Assembly: GCA_024509875.1 (NCBI GenBank)
Contig: JAMPIV010012266.1
Span: 186,001-250,000, forward strand
Reading direction: 5' to 3'
Origin: Oreohelix idahoensis
Taxonomy: Eukaryota; Mollusca; Gastropoda; Stylommatophora; Oreohelicidae
Length of the DNA: 64,000 nucleotides
Position 1 is the first letter of the stretch. Every line of letters starts with the position of its first letter. The notes beneath the pieces were generated by a model. The model did no database searches. It saw only the letters and a program-made list of their open reading frames with translations, and was not told the origin of the DNA. The position numbers and the translations under genes are program-made. Below, piece by piece: positions 31,286 through 47,400 of the stretch.

Positions 31286-32984
31286 ATTGCCAGATGTATG
31301 TTTCTGTTGTATTTGTGACATAATTTGTGCGCTCTCTTCTCCTCTCCGGCAGTATTGAACTACGTTTGTTGTGCGTACTGAATTATGTGCATTATTCAAT
31401 TGTTAGCACCTTATTTTCCCCTACTGTCATTGTTCATGTTTCACGCATGACAGGACCAGACAAGCGTATCGCCCATTCCTGGGAGATTAATTGAACCTCT
31501 AAAACGTGATAATACCACATTTACCAAGTAAATGCGAGCAGGAAGTGTTTGCTTAAGATTGCATAATTACTTTCGACTCGACAGCAGGGTTAGGTGATTA
31601 TAGATAAACGTAATCTTGGAAGACATGTGGAAGAGTGAGCAGGAAGTGTGATATGAGTAGACTTTGACAACATTTGTCGGATAAAACTCCATATACAGAG
31701 GATGACTGTTTGAAGTTTTCAAACACATGCGTCATACAGAATACTACATGAGGAAAAGTTTTCATAACATGTACTTTGATATATTGGCTGGCATCTGATG
31801 CGCCAATAAACAACCGCATGGACTGGGAGTTTATTCAGAAAACGCCAGGTGGAAGCGTGGGCCTGGAACTTACGATATAACGTAGAAAAATTTTGACATA
31901 CGGACTGCATTCCCGAAATCGTCAACGTAAACAGCTCGAACCTTGCCACAGAAAAGAATAGAGTTGGATTCTGAATTTATAGGACAGGACAAAAAGTATT
32001 AAGAGCATCTCTGAATACCAGTTGAAAATTCGTCAATATTAATACGGAACCCGGAATTCTAAACGACCACTTACAAGTCACAGAGGGATTCTGAAATAGC
32101 AATAATACCCCAGACATGTGTTCGAGGCATCTGTGTTAAGTTGTCAAGACATTCCTACTGAGCAAGAAGTCTAAGATTCTCAATTACAGAGTTCGTGGTA
32201 CCAGTACGAGGCGACCAGACTAATTGTGGTACGACCCGGAGAGACCATTTACTGGACTACTAGACTGTGGTTCGAAGCTTGAAATCGATACCTGAAGATC
32301 CTTGCCTTGACCTGGAAAGGTTACTTCCTGGACCGATCTGGAAACGTGCCCCTCACCACAGAGACGAATCTATGGAAAAGCAGCATCGGCATTTCAGCAT
32401 TTTTGCAAGTCACAATTTAACAGGCCAACAAAACAACCGAACTTTATTTTTCAAAATTCATCAAGCCTAAAGACTTTTCGGTGAAGAAACTTAATAATTT
32501 TTCATAATAACCAGTCATATTTATTTACATTTGTTTCAACGTAATGGATCATTAAATTTGTATATGTTGATTTTAACAAATTCATCATTACAGAGAGAAA
32601 GGCATATGTATGATCCAGAACCTCTGGATATTTAAAAAGGATTTCGCTGAATTAAATCAGCTGGGGGCTTGAACGAGCTAAATCATACAATTTTTATACA
32701 TCTTCACAAAAGACGGCGGGTCAGATAAAAAGTTAACTTGCTCAGACTAATTCAGCATTGTTCTTGACTTCTGAAATATCTCGTGAACACTCCCTTGAGA
32801 TAGAAGCACCATTATCCTTCTATCTACAACTCTGCCAAGAGTAATCTTGTGCGAAGGTAGACACCTTGAAGACCCATTTTAGATACTCTTGAGTTTTGGC
32901 CACTGGTGGACCACTATTGCAGAGCAAAGGGGAGGCAAATCCCGTGACACATGGTCTCACTGTACTATTTCAATTTATCATCAT
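31286..32984. other. Unassigned intergenic DNA
   Basis: Only short, unconvincing open frames. No repeats recognised. Confidence 0.5.
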
Positions 32985-33830
32985 ACTAGATCACGGTCTC
33001 ACTGTACACTATTAGGTTCTAACCGTATTAGATCAAGTTATCACCGTACTAGATCACGTGCTCACTTACCAGATCAAGCTTTCAATGTACTAGATCAAGT
33101 TCTCATCATTTCTGATCATGTTCTCATCATACTAGATCACGTTCTCACAGTACTAGATCAAGCTCTCACCTACCAGATCAACTGCTTACCATACTAGTTC
33201 GATTTTTCACCTACTGAATCAAGTTCTTACTATAACAGACCAAGTTTTCACTGTACTAGATCAAGTTTTCACTGTACTGACCAAGTTCTCATCAACTAGA
33301 TCAAGTTTTCACTGTACTAGATCAAGTTCTCAGTTGCTATATCAAGTTCTCAGCATACTAGATCAAGGTCTCAGTATACGTGATACAGTTCTAACAGCAC
33401 TAGATCAAGTTCTCACTGTACTAGATCAAGTTCTCACTTACTATATCAAGTTCTCAGCTTACTAGATCAAGGTCTCAGTATACTTGATACAGATCTAACA
33501 GCACTAGATCAAGTTCTCACTGTACTAGATCAAGTTCTCACTTACTATATCAAGTTCTCAGCATACTAGATCAAGGTCTCAGTATACTTGATACAGTTCT
33601 AACAGCACTAGATCAAGTTCTCACTATACTAGATCAAGTTCTCACTCTACTAAATCAAGTTCTCACAGCACTAAATGAAGTTATCACTATACTAGATCAA
33701 GTTCTCACTCTATTAAATCAAGTTCTCATAGCACTAGATCAAATTCTCACTCTACTAGATCAAGTTCTCACTCTACTGGATCAAGTTCTCACTGTACTAG
33801 ATAAAGTTCTTACCATGAGATCTCAAGCTG
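32985..33830. repeat. 21-bp satellite with 104-bp higher-order units
   Basis: About 40 degenerate copies of a 21-bp unit, ACTAGATCAAGTTCTCACTG plus one base. In 33320-33620 a block of five units repeats as a whole: CTATATCAAG recurs at 33337, 33441 and 33545, exactly 104 bp apart, each followed by the same variant order (CAGCATACTAG, AAGGTCTCAGTATAC, GATACAG). This indicates higher-order amplification. Confidence 0.93.
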
Positions 33831-34039
33831 TCACAATCACATACATCTTTACAAACGCATTCATTACAACACAGTAAGAATAGCTCCAACAGAAATATAT
33901 CAATGTCCAACATCAGAAAACAGAAACAAGAAGAAAGTTTATCCAGTAGCCAAGGTTCATGACATGGGAGAACAGAAATAAAACAATTCAAGTACTCACT
34001 TTTAAGGCGCTTGGGTGCATTCTGTTTCCGTCTTGTCAT

Positions 34040-34293
34040 TTTGGAGGGCTGTAGGTTCTGGAAAAAAATATATATAGAGTGTGATGTTGGGTCTACTACG
34101 GGTAAAAAAAATTGTTAAAAATCGCATATGTAGGGTGAAATGTGACATTTACTGTGGTTAAAAAAAACTGCGTTAAAAATCATATAAATATGGTGAAATA
34201 TGAGGTTTATATGTGTTAAAAATAGTGCGATAAAAAATTCGTATGCATAAAGTGAAATGTGAGGTAACAATGGGTTAAAAACGTGCGTAAAAA

Positions 34294-34295
<2 letters not shown>
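34040..34295. repeat. Degenerate roughly 65-bp tandem repeat, left part
   Basis: About four units with the pattern GGTGAAATGTGA...GTTAAAAA...CGTTAAAAATCATA. The same unit type continues on the other side of the transposon cluster at 37027-37150. Confidence 0.7.

Positions 34296-34345
<50 letters not shown>
34296..34345. repeat. (TA)n microsatellite, left of the mariner
   Basis: About 25 TA units ending exactly at the left inverted repeat of the mariner. Confidence 0.95.
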
Positions 34346-37018
<2,673 letters not shown>

Positions 37019-37026
37019 TATATATA

Positions 37027-37159
37027 TATATGGTGAATTGTGAGGTTTAAAATTTTTAGAAAAAAATCACATACACGGGGTGAATTGTGCAGTTTACAAT
37101 GGTTAAAAAAAATCACAAACACAGGGTGAAATGAGTGGTTTAGAAATGGTAAAGGTATT
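37027..37159. repeat. Degenerate roughly 65-bp tandem repeat, right part
   Basis: GGTGAATTGTGAGG...AAAAAAATCACATACACGG type units, the same family as 34040-34295. The (TA)n tracts and both DNA transposons lie between the two halves. Confidence 0.65.
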
Positions 37160-37449
37160 ACCATATCAGATATTGCAGTAAGGGAGTGAAGTATTAGAGA
37201 CTTTACTATACTCGGCCCTCCTTAATGAGGTGGTGTGATCTATCCCCTTCTTTGCTGCCTTTGCCTTTAACTCACGAGCAGAGTCAGGTACCCACTTACA
37301 GCTGGGTGAACTGGCTCATGATGCTACCAGGTTTGAATCCCGGAAGCCGGTTACTTTTCCCGCCAAGAGGCAAGCACTCTTATCCAATGGGACGCTCACG
37401 TCTGGTTTACTATGGGCTAAAATATTTACGGAGAAAAGGGTTAGTATAA
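37160..37449 (+). other. Unassigned segment with a tRNA B-box-like motif
   Basis: GGTTTGAATCC at 37331-37341 resembles a Pol III B box, inside GC-richer sequence containing GTACCCACTTACAGCTGGGT. I find no A box at proper spacing and no cloverleaf, so a SINE or tRNA relic is only a possibility. Confidence 0.25.
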
Positions 37450-37625
37450 ACTTTCTTCTTCAAGTACCATGGCTGGTGCCGCAGGTGATCATGTCTCTCC
37501 ACAACTTCCTGTCACCAGTATTATTTATCAATTATGTTGTTGGAGTCTTTCTCTGCCACGATGTCAAACTGTCCAATATCTGCTCTTTTTCTTGTCCTAT
37601 CTCTTTTTTCCTTAAATTTTGTCTG
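37450..37625 (-). pseudogene. LINE 3'-end fragment, reverse orientation
   Basis: On the minus strand this matches the 3' ends at 9950-10075 and 11225-11400. Shared features include TTCTTCAAGTACCATG, TTATCAATT and GATGTCAAACTGTCCA. Confidence 0.75.
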
Positions 37626-37629
37626 TTTA

Positions 37630-40600
37630 AGGTTGTGGTAAGACAAATACACTGAAAATAGAATGTCGTTTCGGGGGAAGGGGGGGGGGGGGTCGTACAG
37701 ATAGGTTGTGAGTTATTTTTGGCCCGTCTGAGTAGAGTGGATGGTGATAGGTACGTGAGTAAGGTGTGAGAAATAGATTTCACGGGTGGTAGCTTAAGGA
37801 AAACGATATGTCTCTGGAATGAGTAAGTTTCTCTATTCCAGCCTATCTATACGACTTTAATTTAGTACAAGACAACCTTGCCCTCCTCATACATATAAAT
37901 ATAAGTTTAACTACACACACACACAGCTGTGTGACAACAAGACACATAAACGTGAAAAACTACGGTTACTTGGGTATGGGTCTGACCAACACACAAAGGT
38001 AAGTTTCTTTGTTTATTATCATTAAACTTGACAACACCAATATCTAAAGAAAGATCAAATAAAATCAGATTTACATACATATGAAATAGCAGATTAAATG
38101 CGCCCTCCCCCTATGGAGAACAGAACCCAAAAGTTAATAACCCAAAGGGCGAAGGTTAGCACTATGTTACAGAGTAGACAGTAAAGTAAACAAGTTCCTA
38201 CTATATGCTACCCAGCAAAGTAAACAAGTTTAAGCAAATCCTATGTTGGTAAATTCCCTGAAACAAAGAAAAATACTCACGCACTCTTTCATACAGTGGC
38301 CACTCAATCACTCTTACCTACTCTTGGTGATATCCCTTGGAAATATAATTATTCCTGAATATATATAATGTCAGGTTCCCTTCCCAAATTAGCCCCAGTC
38401 CATCCTCTAACAAATAAAGACTAGTGAGGTGAACGCCGAATCTGGTGTTTTGTTTTTCTGGATGAACAAAATGTCACCGCCAATAGTTGATGTAGGAACG
38501 TGCTCTTGGGGTTCACAGTTAAAAGAGAAAAATACTTCCAGTATTGGGAAACATCTGGTTGCTAAAAAAATGTTACCAATGATGATGATGATAATCCTAT
38601 CGGAAAAATCTATGTTAGAGCTCCGATTCTGCACAGCGTAAAATATGGATAAATCCGCTTGAATACGACTGTCAGAAGTCGGGAACATTAATGTTATTTT
38701 GCACACCCCAGTGGGCTGGTAAAAATTGGAAAAAATATCTGGGTTTGGTAAGTCCATTTAAACTTATAAGTTAAAATGTTTCTCATGTATCTTTGGCGAA
38801 TACTCGCTCACAAATGAAATTGGTGACGCGCAAGCCAAGGAAAAGAGACAACATTAACCAATTTAAAAAAAGACCGCTGGACGCCCTTGTGATCAGGTCT
38901 GCGAAGAATAAAAGAAACAATATATATATAAATTATGCTAATCCAATATCTACACACACAGACGGGGACAAGACGATCTCTCCTCCACTCCGTCAGTCCT
39001 GATTAAATTTAAAAGGCACACGGTGTTTTCCTTTAAGCCCACACGGTCAGCCTTCGCTAGAGCGGAGTTTTAGGTCGGATGGAGTTATGCAACTCTCCCG
39101 CCCCTTGCTCGCGCCGGCAGTCAGCGTACAATGTTAATTATTATTTAATTATCCATATGCGCACTTACACAAAGTATCGCCTGTCGTTACTAGCTATAAA
39201 TTTGTCGGCGTCTGTTATTCATCGTATGGGATTAAATAATAGGCACTTATACTAAATACGCACAATGAAATAAAGCGTGAATTCTTTTCTGTCACTATTA
39301 GTCACGCCTAGCATATAAACCAGTCAGCTAAAACCGTCTCTTCTTGTGTGAGAAAGCGTGTTGTGAAAATTAACATTATAACTGAACATCTGGTATGAAA
39401 TAGCTACGCGTTATTTTATTTCACTAGTTTTAACAGCTAGAAAATCTAAGTGAATTATAATGGTAAAAGCTAACACTTTTAATTGGTAAAAGCTAACACT
39501 TTTAAACACTTAAGCACTAATTTCTATTACCAGAAAATCAGAATGAAAAATCCTCACGAATGCTAATAACACATTTTTCCACAATAATGGTTCTAGAACT
39601 GCGTGCTTAGAGTATTCAAAAGTTCTGAGTGACAACTGATAGCAGGTTTAAGAAAACACAGTTTATATATCATTATATTACTCTGATCTATAGATGTTAA
39701 TTTTCGCGATACTGTGTGTAACGGAGAATCAGAAACAGAGTTACAAGATAAAGGCTTACGGCCAGTCTTTCGTCGGCGTTTTCGACCGTCATGAAAAGAC
39801 GTATTACGTGTAACGGGGTTCTGCCCGCGACTCGACATCAAAGCGTACTCGGGGAGTTTTGGATTTCCCTTCGTAGACTTCACAAGATTCTATGTTTTTC
39901 ACGTGCGGTCTGTCAGGTATCGTATGATTGACAGATAAGCTCGCGTGAGAAGACGAGGTAAACAAACCTGATTCGCTACCTGTTATGACGGGCAGGTCAC
40001 GAATGTTTGTAAACACTTCGTTTGCTTATGTTCAAAGAAAAGAGGCGGGACGAAAAAGTAGCTTGTGTGAGTAAACACATGCAGAAAATGCATGGTTTTG
40101 CTAGCAAATCATAGTCCGCTACGAGATTACAAAGACTGTCACATTACTGTAGGCTCTTTTTCCATTATACGCCACAGGGGGGTCTCTGAGAAGAGAATGA
40201 CAGACTAAGACTACTGTGTCCACAGGCATGTTGTATAAAGCGACTACCATGAATTTGTGTATGGTGCTGGGAACAAAATTGCTATAGAAACCACTGTTAC
40301 AAGATGACATGAATGTTTTGGTGCAGCAGCCTTCTGAAAGGAGGTCCCAACTGCGGTGCTGGTTACATGATAAATTGGGAGCATAAAGGGAAATAATTGG
40401 TGATTATTAATACTACCACGACATTAAGTGAAAGGGCACACATTGGAAAAATCAGCCCTCGACTTACGATGTATTCGAGTTACGACCACTCGTACTTACG
40501 ACGACCATCCCGTTAATCCTATTATATTATTGTTTGGTAATTTTTCGACTTTCGACGTTCTTGTCGTAAACGTTATTTATTCATTACATGTTTTTATTAC

Positions 40601-40689
40601 ATTACAGTAATGAAGAGTAAGGTAATTGTATTTGTACTCCGTATCATCTATTATATATAATTGGAAGTGCACTTTCCGTCTATATCATC
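37630..40689. other. Unassigned 3-kb region
   Basis: No domain recognised. Short open frames at 38407-38757 (minus), 38793-39002 (plus) and 39593-40016 (minus) have no motif I can name. A GC-rich patch lies at 39050-39130. A TATA-like CATATAAACC lies near 39310. A 22-bp duplication (GGTAAAAGCTAACACTTTTA) lies at 39460-39505. It could be host DNA or an old LTR element. Confidence 0.4.
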
Positions 40690-40850
40690 ATAACCCTCCA
40701 CTCCCAAAGGAGCATAGGCCTTCAACAAACACGTGCCATCATCTCAAGTTCTTTCCACGTTCTCCTCATCATTTTCACCTCTGTTTCCAGCTCTCTTCTC
40801 CATGTGCTTCTTGGTCTACCTCTGCCTCTCTTGCCCTGGGGCAAGTCTAT
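40690..40850 (-). pseudogene. LINE 3'-end fragment
   Basis: On the plus strand it reads CCCTCCACTCCCAAAGGAGC, ATAGGCCTTCAACAAACACG and TGCTTCTTGGTCTACCTCTG. This is almost identical to 55262-55420, the 3' end of the reverse-strand LINE there, with an 18-base deletion. Confidence 0.85.
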
Positions 40851-40887
40851 ATGTCCGCACGAAATTGTTTGACCACTTCTAGGCTAC

Positions 40888-41160
40888 TGTGGCCGTGTAC
40901 ATAGTTGTTCCTTTGGAAACAGACTATGTTCTTACAAGACAGAGGAAGCACAGACCACCCCATAATTTTATATTTTATGAGAAACAGAAAATAATAAATA
41001 GTGTCACATATTTAGGGTAGAGTCGCTTCTACACGCCATTTCTAATAATTGGGTGATTTCCCCTGACCAATCGGATAGCTCAGATTTACCCCGGGGAAAG
41101 TGGAACAACGACGCCATTTGGCAGTAGAATGAAAGAGCGCAACTCAAGAGGTCGTATCTG
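40888..41160 (+). repeat. 5' LTR of element C, first part
   Basis: Matches 58568-58840 essentially base for base and is interrupted after GGTCGTATCTG by element B. Confidence 0.93.
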
Positions 41161-42010
41161 TGTTAAGGTATTTTATTGGCATGGTCTGCTAGAGGTTAAC
41201 AGCATAAGATTAATAGGTGACTACGTTTAATATAATGTAAATAATTGTTAGTTAGTGTACGCGATACACACGATTGATTATGACGTGTATGCGTTGGTAT
41301 GTCACGCACCGTGACTAGGTTACCAGACCCTTTTCTTAGATGACCGTCAAACGGATAAGACGTGTCCTATAATCCTTCCAGTGGTAGGCATGATATTGCC
41401 GCACATATGTTATTGCAGTACGGACATGGGTCAGTCCGATATTCTTATGAAGAGAGGAATGTATCGAGGTTAGTAATTTTAACTAAAGTCAAGGAAGGAT
41501 GAAATTATGGTCCACATTCGTTTTATATCGCCAGACGTCTAATCTCATTGTCGGCCGTTGGATGTCCCAACCGCGCGTACATATAGTTACGACGTTCTGA
41601 CTATAGTGTTGCATATTATTGGACCAGGACTATAATGCATGGATAGCATTTATGATGTATGATTCAATTCTGATATATAATGTTTTCATAATCAACCTCC
41701 ATGGACTGTCTACTGTTTGAAATGTATATTAAAAATTGTGTGGACTCGAGAAGAGACTTATCACGTTCATTGAAGTTACAAATTCAACAATTATGATACT
41801 GAGTTCAAACCTTGTGACAGACAGAAAGTATTAACTCACATTCGCGTAACTATTCCAACAATAGCACGATCAAGAATTAATGAATCAAATGACCAGAACT
41901 AAGAAGCTTATTGAATCAATGAGAACGGTGGCTTTCCACAACGACCACTGAAATAGAAGACGGGGCCGCAACAACAATAAAAGAAGTGAATCGTATAAAG
42001 CCCCGCAACA
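41161..42010 (+). repeat. 5' LTR of element B
   Basis: 850 bp. I see no difference from the 3' LTR. It is followed by AAGTGGTTGCC, in which TGGTTGCC (from 42013) may start the primer-binding site. Confidence 0.95.
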
Positions 42011-43617
42011 AAGTGGTTGCCATTGCTGGGGAACGAAGGAAGAAAGAAATTTTTCTTGTTTACATACTTTCACGGACTGTTTACGATTACAAGAAAACGT
42101 TCAAGTCACATGATTCCGAACATGACGTGGCTTGTGTAACTATGCAAAAATCAGTGACGTCACAATATTCCGTGTACAAGCCAACGATCGAAGGACGATG
42201 CCAGCTCACCTAATGTTTCATTCAAGAATACAACTTCTCAGTAGATCATAGGATTGAAAAGACATTATTTACCAACAAGGAGCAAACAGTCCTATCCTCT
42301 AGTCTAGGCCGTTGGTGAAGATCGCATCGGACGACGGGTTAAAAGATAAGTCTCAGTTCGTGACTGTTGTCATTCATAAGAAACATCACTGAGTCTAATT
42401 CACATTTTGCAGGCATGTCCGTTCTATATATTTTATATGCACGTTATATTTGTTTTCATTGTTTGTGCTGTGCCTAATTTGTGGGAGGTTGGAGTGGAGA
42501 TTCAGAATGAATAAATTATGGCTCTACGGATTGCCGATATTCATTCTGAACGGTCTTTAGGGTAGTGAATTAAATCGCATTTCGCGGAGAACGCGTCGAT
42601 GACATTTCCGGGGCTTGTTTCGTTCGGGACTGCATTTAATTCACAGTATATGTTAGATGTCTAGTTTGGTGAAATAATCGGTGTATTTTATCGTATTCAG
42701 TTTAAATTCTATTTAGTTTGGTAACAATGTTAGTAATCTGTCTTGTTCTTTCTGATCTTGCTATTATTCAGTTCATTTTTTTTTTTGTATAACCGTCAAT
42801 GAGTCCATGTTTGCGTCATTAATTTTTTGTGTACGCAGATTTAACTCTATATTCAGTTAACCTTCACCCTACTCTATATTTCCGGTTTGCAGATTTGGTT
42901 TCATAATATCAATTTTTATTGCAGAAACGTCTTGTTTCGTGATAATATGGTTTGTTTATCCTTGGTTTACCCATCGTATCGTATGTCCTCATTTCATCTG
43001 TTCATGATTTAACACTAATAATATAATTTCTTGCTTAATAAGAGTGTATATGAATATAATTAAAATTTAATGACTTTTAAGGAGAATTAGGGACTTTGCA
43101 CCAATTTGCAGTGGTAGTCCAAGAAATGGGCGATGCACTTTATAGCTCATGATTAAGGCATAATATAATAATAATATATATTTATAAAATAATTTGACTT
43201 TTTAGTCTGTCCTGCATATAAAGGACATAGTGTATATTATTTGGTACATTTTTTCCATTACTAAATGATTTACTTAGCACATATCACTGACTGAATGATA
43301 TAATACTTGAGGAATAATACTATTTATTATTAGGTGCATGATAGTAATTCAGCACCCGAAATAGATAAATATCATAACTATTTATGATATATTAACGAGT
43401 ATATATGTAATATTTTCCCAACATAGTATGTCTATGTATGGAATCTACAAATAATAGTTAGATAATATTACAATTAATTAAATTGAACATTCCCAGATTA
43501 AGTTCAATAATATTATGATTGTTTATATCGACTATTCATAAATTGAATAAGTATAATAATTACTTAAAATTTATTGGTGATTATTACATAACCATTACGT
43601 ACAATATTAACGTCAAG
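42011..43617 (+). other. Long leader of element B
   Basis: 1.6 kb, AT-rich, without a convincing frame, between the 5' LTR and gag. Confidence 0.6.
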
Positions 43618-44486
43618 ATGCTTAACTTAGACTATTTTATTAAAAATGGTAAAGATTTTGGGAAAAAAGGAGAACTTCTCGAGGCTTATGCATTGGCTGA
43701 ATTTGCAAAATATAAAGCAGAGATGGAAGAACTTGAAAGAAAACAGGCGGAAAAGAAGGCAGAATTAAGACAAGAAGAAGAAGAAAGATAGCAAGAGATG
43801 AAATCCTACGGATTGAAGAAGAGAATAAATTGAAACGACAAGAAATCATACTGCAGCAAGAAATGGAATTGCAACGACTTAAATTAGAAACAGCAAAACT
43901 TAATTCACAGGGCGCTGCAGCAACCCAAAATGATACTGCTCAATCTGGATCTTCATCCACACGACTTAAAGGTAATTATTACTTTAAGCTGCCTCCATTC
44001 AAGTTACACGTAGATGACCTTTCATCGTGGCTCGCGCGCTTTGAGGACATATGTAAGGTGAATAACCTTGACAAAGCGGCATGGGCACTGAAACTTAAGG
44101 AATTTCTAGATGGCGAACCTGCAAGTGCAGCACAAAATATAGATCCAACACTATCAACAGACTATGAGGCCATTAAGACGTTGTTACTACGTCGTTTCCA
44201 CTTGAACGAAGAGGCATGTAGATTGCGTTTTAAAAGTTTGTTGCCAGATAACAATAGAGATTTCACAGGTTTTATTGCTAACATACGCAATACTTTTAAC
44301 AGATGGGTTGAACTGGCAGGTGTCAACAAATCCTACGACAAGTTAGTCGATTTGTTATTGAGGGATAAAGTATTATCGTCTGTCAGCCCACCATTCTTTG
44401 CTTATCTGCAAGAAAGAAAACCAGAATCTATTGATGAGTTAGAAAAAAATTTCTTTAAATTACTGCACAGCTCATCCGAATGCTAA
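43618..44486 (+). pseudogene. gag: Element B gag, with one frameshift
   Basis: The N-terminal part runs from the ATG at 43618 to a stop at 43789-43791. The protein continues without a gap in the next frame from about 43791 (ARDEILRIEEENKLKRQEII...) to 44486. The shift falls in a GAA-rich tract (43770-43788) encoding a Glu/Lys coiled coil, where slippage is expected. The second part has a capsid-like region: YYFKLPPFKLHVDDLSSWLA, the LKEFLDGEPASAA block and LLLRRFHLNEEACR. About 279 residues in all. It would form the retrotransposon particle. The frameshift may be a mutation or a programmed site; I favour mutation. Confidence 0.85.
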
Positions 44487-44499
44487 TATTTCTGGCACA

Positions 44500-47400
44500 T
44501 TGATAAGAGAACCACTTCCTGTAGCCTCCAATATGGCATATCATAATCATAACAAACCTAGAACACACAGTGTAGACAGGGGTAGGTTCAAAGGAAACTA
44601 TGACATTAATTTTCATAAGGGACAGAATAACTTTAACAATAACTTTAATAGAGGACGACAACAAACCAGAAACTATTCACCTCAGTCAAGAAATAACAGT
44701 AATCCACGTAACTCAAGTTATAATCGATCATATAACTATAATAATGATTACAAGTGGAACAATAGCGATAATTATAACTCGGGACATCGAGATAACAGTT
44801 ACAATAGAGGACAACGGGATAATTCATCTAATTATTCTCGTCATCGTTCTCATTCTCGTAGATCGACAACTTATAACCATAATACAGGGGCAGCTGTTAC
44901 TACTGCTACAACCCCTAGGGTTCAGAGTTCAACTACTGATAACAAAATACAGTCATCGTCTACTTGTTTTGCAATGAATTATAACGTGGCAAATAGTTGC
45001 CCAACATGTAATCTTATATTTCAGAAAGCAAAAGAGACAGTTCTGAACTGCGGTCATATTCTACCAGAAGTCAGTCTAGCAGTCAATGACGGAACAGGAT
45101 CACTGATCTTCAACAGAGGAAAAGTTAATGGATCCATCGTCTCAGTCTTAAGAGATTCGGGATCGACCACGATCGGAATCCGTCAGACACTTGTTCATCC
45201 AAATTGTGCAACTGGAGAACATGTCAGGTGCATGACTTTTGGGGGAACCATAGAATATTATCCAACAGCTATTATTTACAGTGAGACACCTTTCTTCACA
45301 GGCAATGTTAAAGCATGCATGTTAAGAAACCCAATTGCCGACCTTATGGTGGGATGCATACACGGGAGTAAAGATTGCACACCAGATGAGATTATTCAAT
45401 GGGAAAAAAATAATCTATACATCGGAAATGCAGCAATAACCAGAGCACATACAAAACAATTAGAGACTATAGACACGGAAAACAAGGAAACAAATGATCA
45501 TGAAAATATCGAGATTCATTCTGCTATTGACCGAGTATCATTTGCTGCAAAACAGAGGGAAGACAGGTCACTAACAAAATTTTTTACGCTGGTCAACAAA
45601 GATGACAATCTTTCTAGGAACATAAATTATAGTCAGTGGTTTAGTATTAAAAATGACATTTTATTAAGATGTTTTATGGATAAAACTCAGATAAGACAAC
45701 AAGTCATGGTACCTTTTGCTTTTAGGCGGTACATACTTCAACATGCACATGATTCTAAGTGTGCAGGTCACATGGGTTATACTCGTACACGTTCACGAGT
45801 ATTATCTTCTTTTTTTTGGCCGGGAGTATCACGAGATATTTCACAGTACGTACGCTCCTGTACGATATGCCAAGAAGTGAAAGCACGGGGAGCCTTTCAC
45901 ACGGCGCCTATTCAGGCTTGTGATATATCGGTGAGACCTTTCGACAAAATGGCCATTGATATCATTGGCCCACTTTTACCATCAGCCAGAGGACATAGGT
46001 TTATTCTCACTTGCATCGATTTATGCACACGATGGCCAGAAGCCATCCCATTAAAAACAACCACCACAACAGATGTAGCTGATGCACTACACTTGATCTT
46101 TTCTAGAGTAGGTTTTCCTAGAAAACTTTTGTCAGATCATGGTTCTCAATTTATATCTGAGACTATGACGGAGGTAATGAAGACTTGGCAAATAGATAGA
46201 AACCTCAGCAGCATTTATCACCCAATGAGTAATGGTGCTGTAGAAAGACTTAACCGTACACTCAAACAAATGCTACATAAAGTTACAGTTAACCATCCAC
46301 AGGACTGGGACAGAGTGCTACCAGCGGTGTTATTCGCTTATCGAGAGGTGCCAAATGAACAAACTGGCTTCTCTCCGTTTCATTTAGTCTTTGGCGCTCC
46401 TCCAAGAGGTCCTATGGGACTGATAAAAGATTTATTAATCGATTCTGAGATGACTCAGGACACTCAGTCATCCTATGAATATGTAATTAATCTCCGGAAT
46501 AACATTATTGATGCCTGTCAAATGGCAACAGCTTCATCTGAGGCTGCGAAAGAGAAAGCTAGAACTTTCCAAAACAGTAATAGACGATTACGTCAATTAT
46601 TTCCAGGAGATCAAGCTTATGTGTTATTGCCACATAACAATAATAGACTACTAATCTCGTGGAATGGTCCTTACCAGGTTATCAATAAGATTTCTGATGT
46701 TGATTATGTCCTGGACATTAAGGGACATCACAAAATATTTCACATAAATATGCTCAAGCAATTTCATACTCGACCTGAACATCTACAAGCTATTTTTCAT
46801 GAATTAGATGACACTTTCAGACCTACATGTCACTATTCTAATTTATCCGTTATCCAGGAAGAAGAATCTTCTTTTCCTGAGGTACAGTTAGCTTTACCTG
46901 TACCTGTAGTACAATCTAGCGAATCTTGGCGGGACGTAACCATCTCTTCGTCGGTTACACCGCAACAGCATCAAAAGATTGCTGATCTGCTACAATCTTA
47001 TCCAGATGTGTTGACCGATGTTCCAGGTCGCACATCAGTCATTAATCATGACATCACTCTTAACGAGGATACTCCAATTCGGGTACATCCTTATTCTGTT
47101 CCTATACACTTTCTTACTAAAACTACTAAGGAACTTGAACAGATGTTATCTTTAGGAATTATCGAAACTAGTAATTCCCCATTTTCTTCTCCATTAGTTA
47201 TTGTCCGAAAGAAGGACAATAACATTAGACTATGCGTCGACTATAGAAAATTAAATGCACAAACGATAGTTGATAGCGAACCACATCCACTTCTCGATGA
47301 CTTACTGCCACGTCTATCGACAGCAACTATATTTACTAAGATAGACTTAACTAAAGGTTATTGGCAGATACCACTAACCGAAAAAGCAAAATACTACACA

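Noticed and set aside
37300..37380. tRNA gene suggested by GGTTTGAATCC
   Set aside because: No A box at the right distance and no cloverleaf can be drawn.
38793..39002. 69-codon basic frame
   Set aside because: It starts from TTG and has no recognisable domain. Not enough to call a gene.
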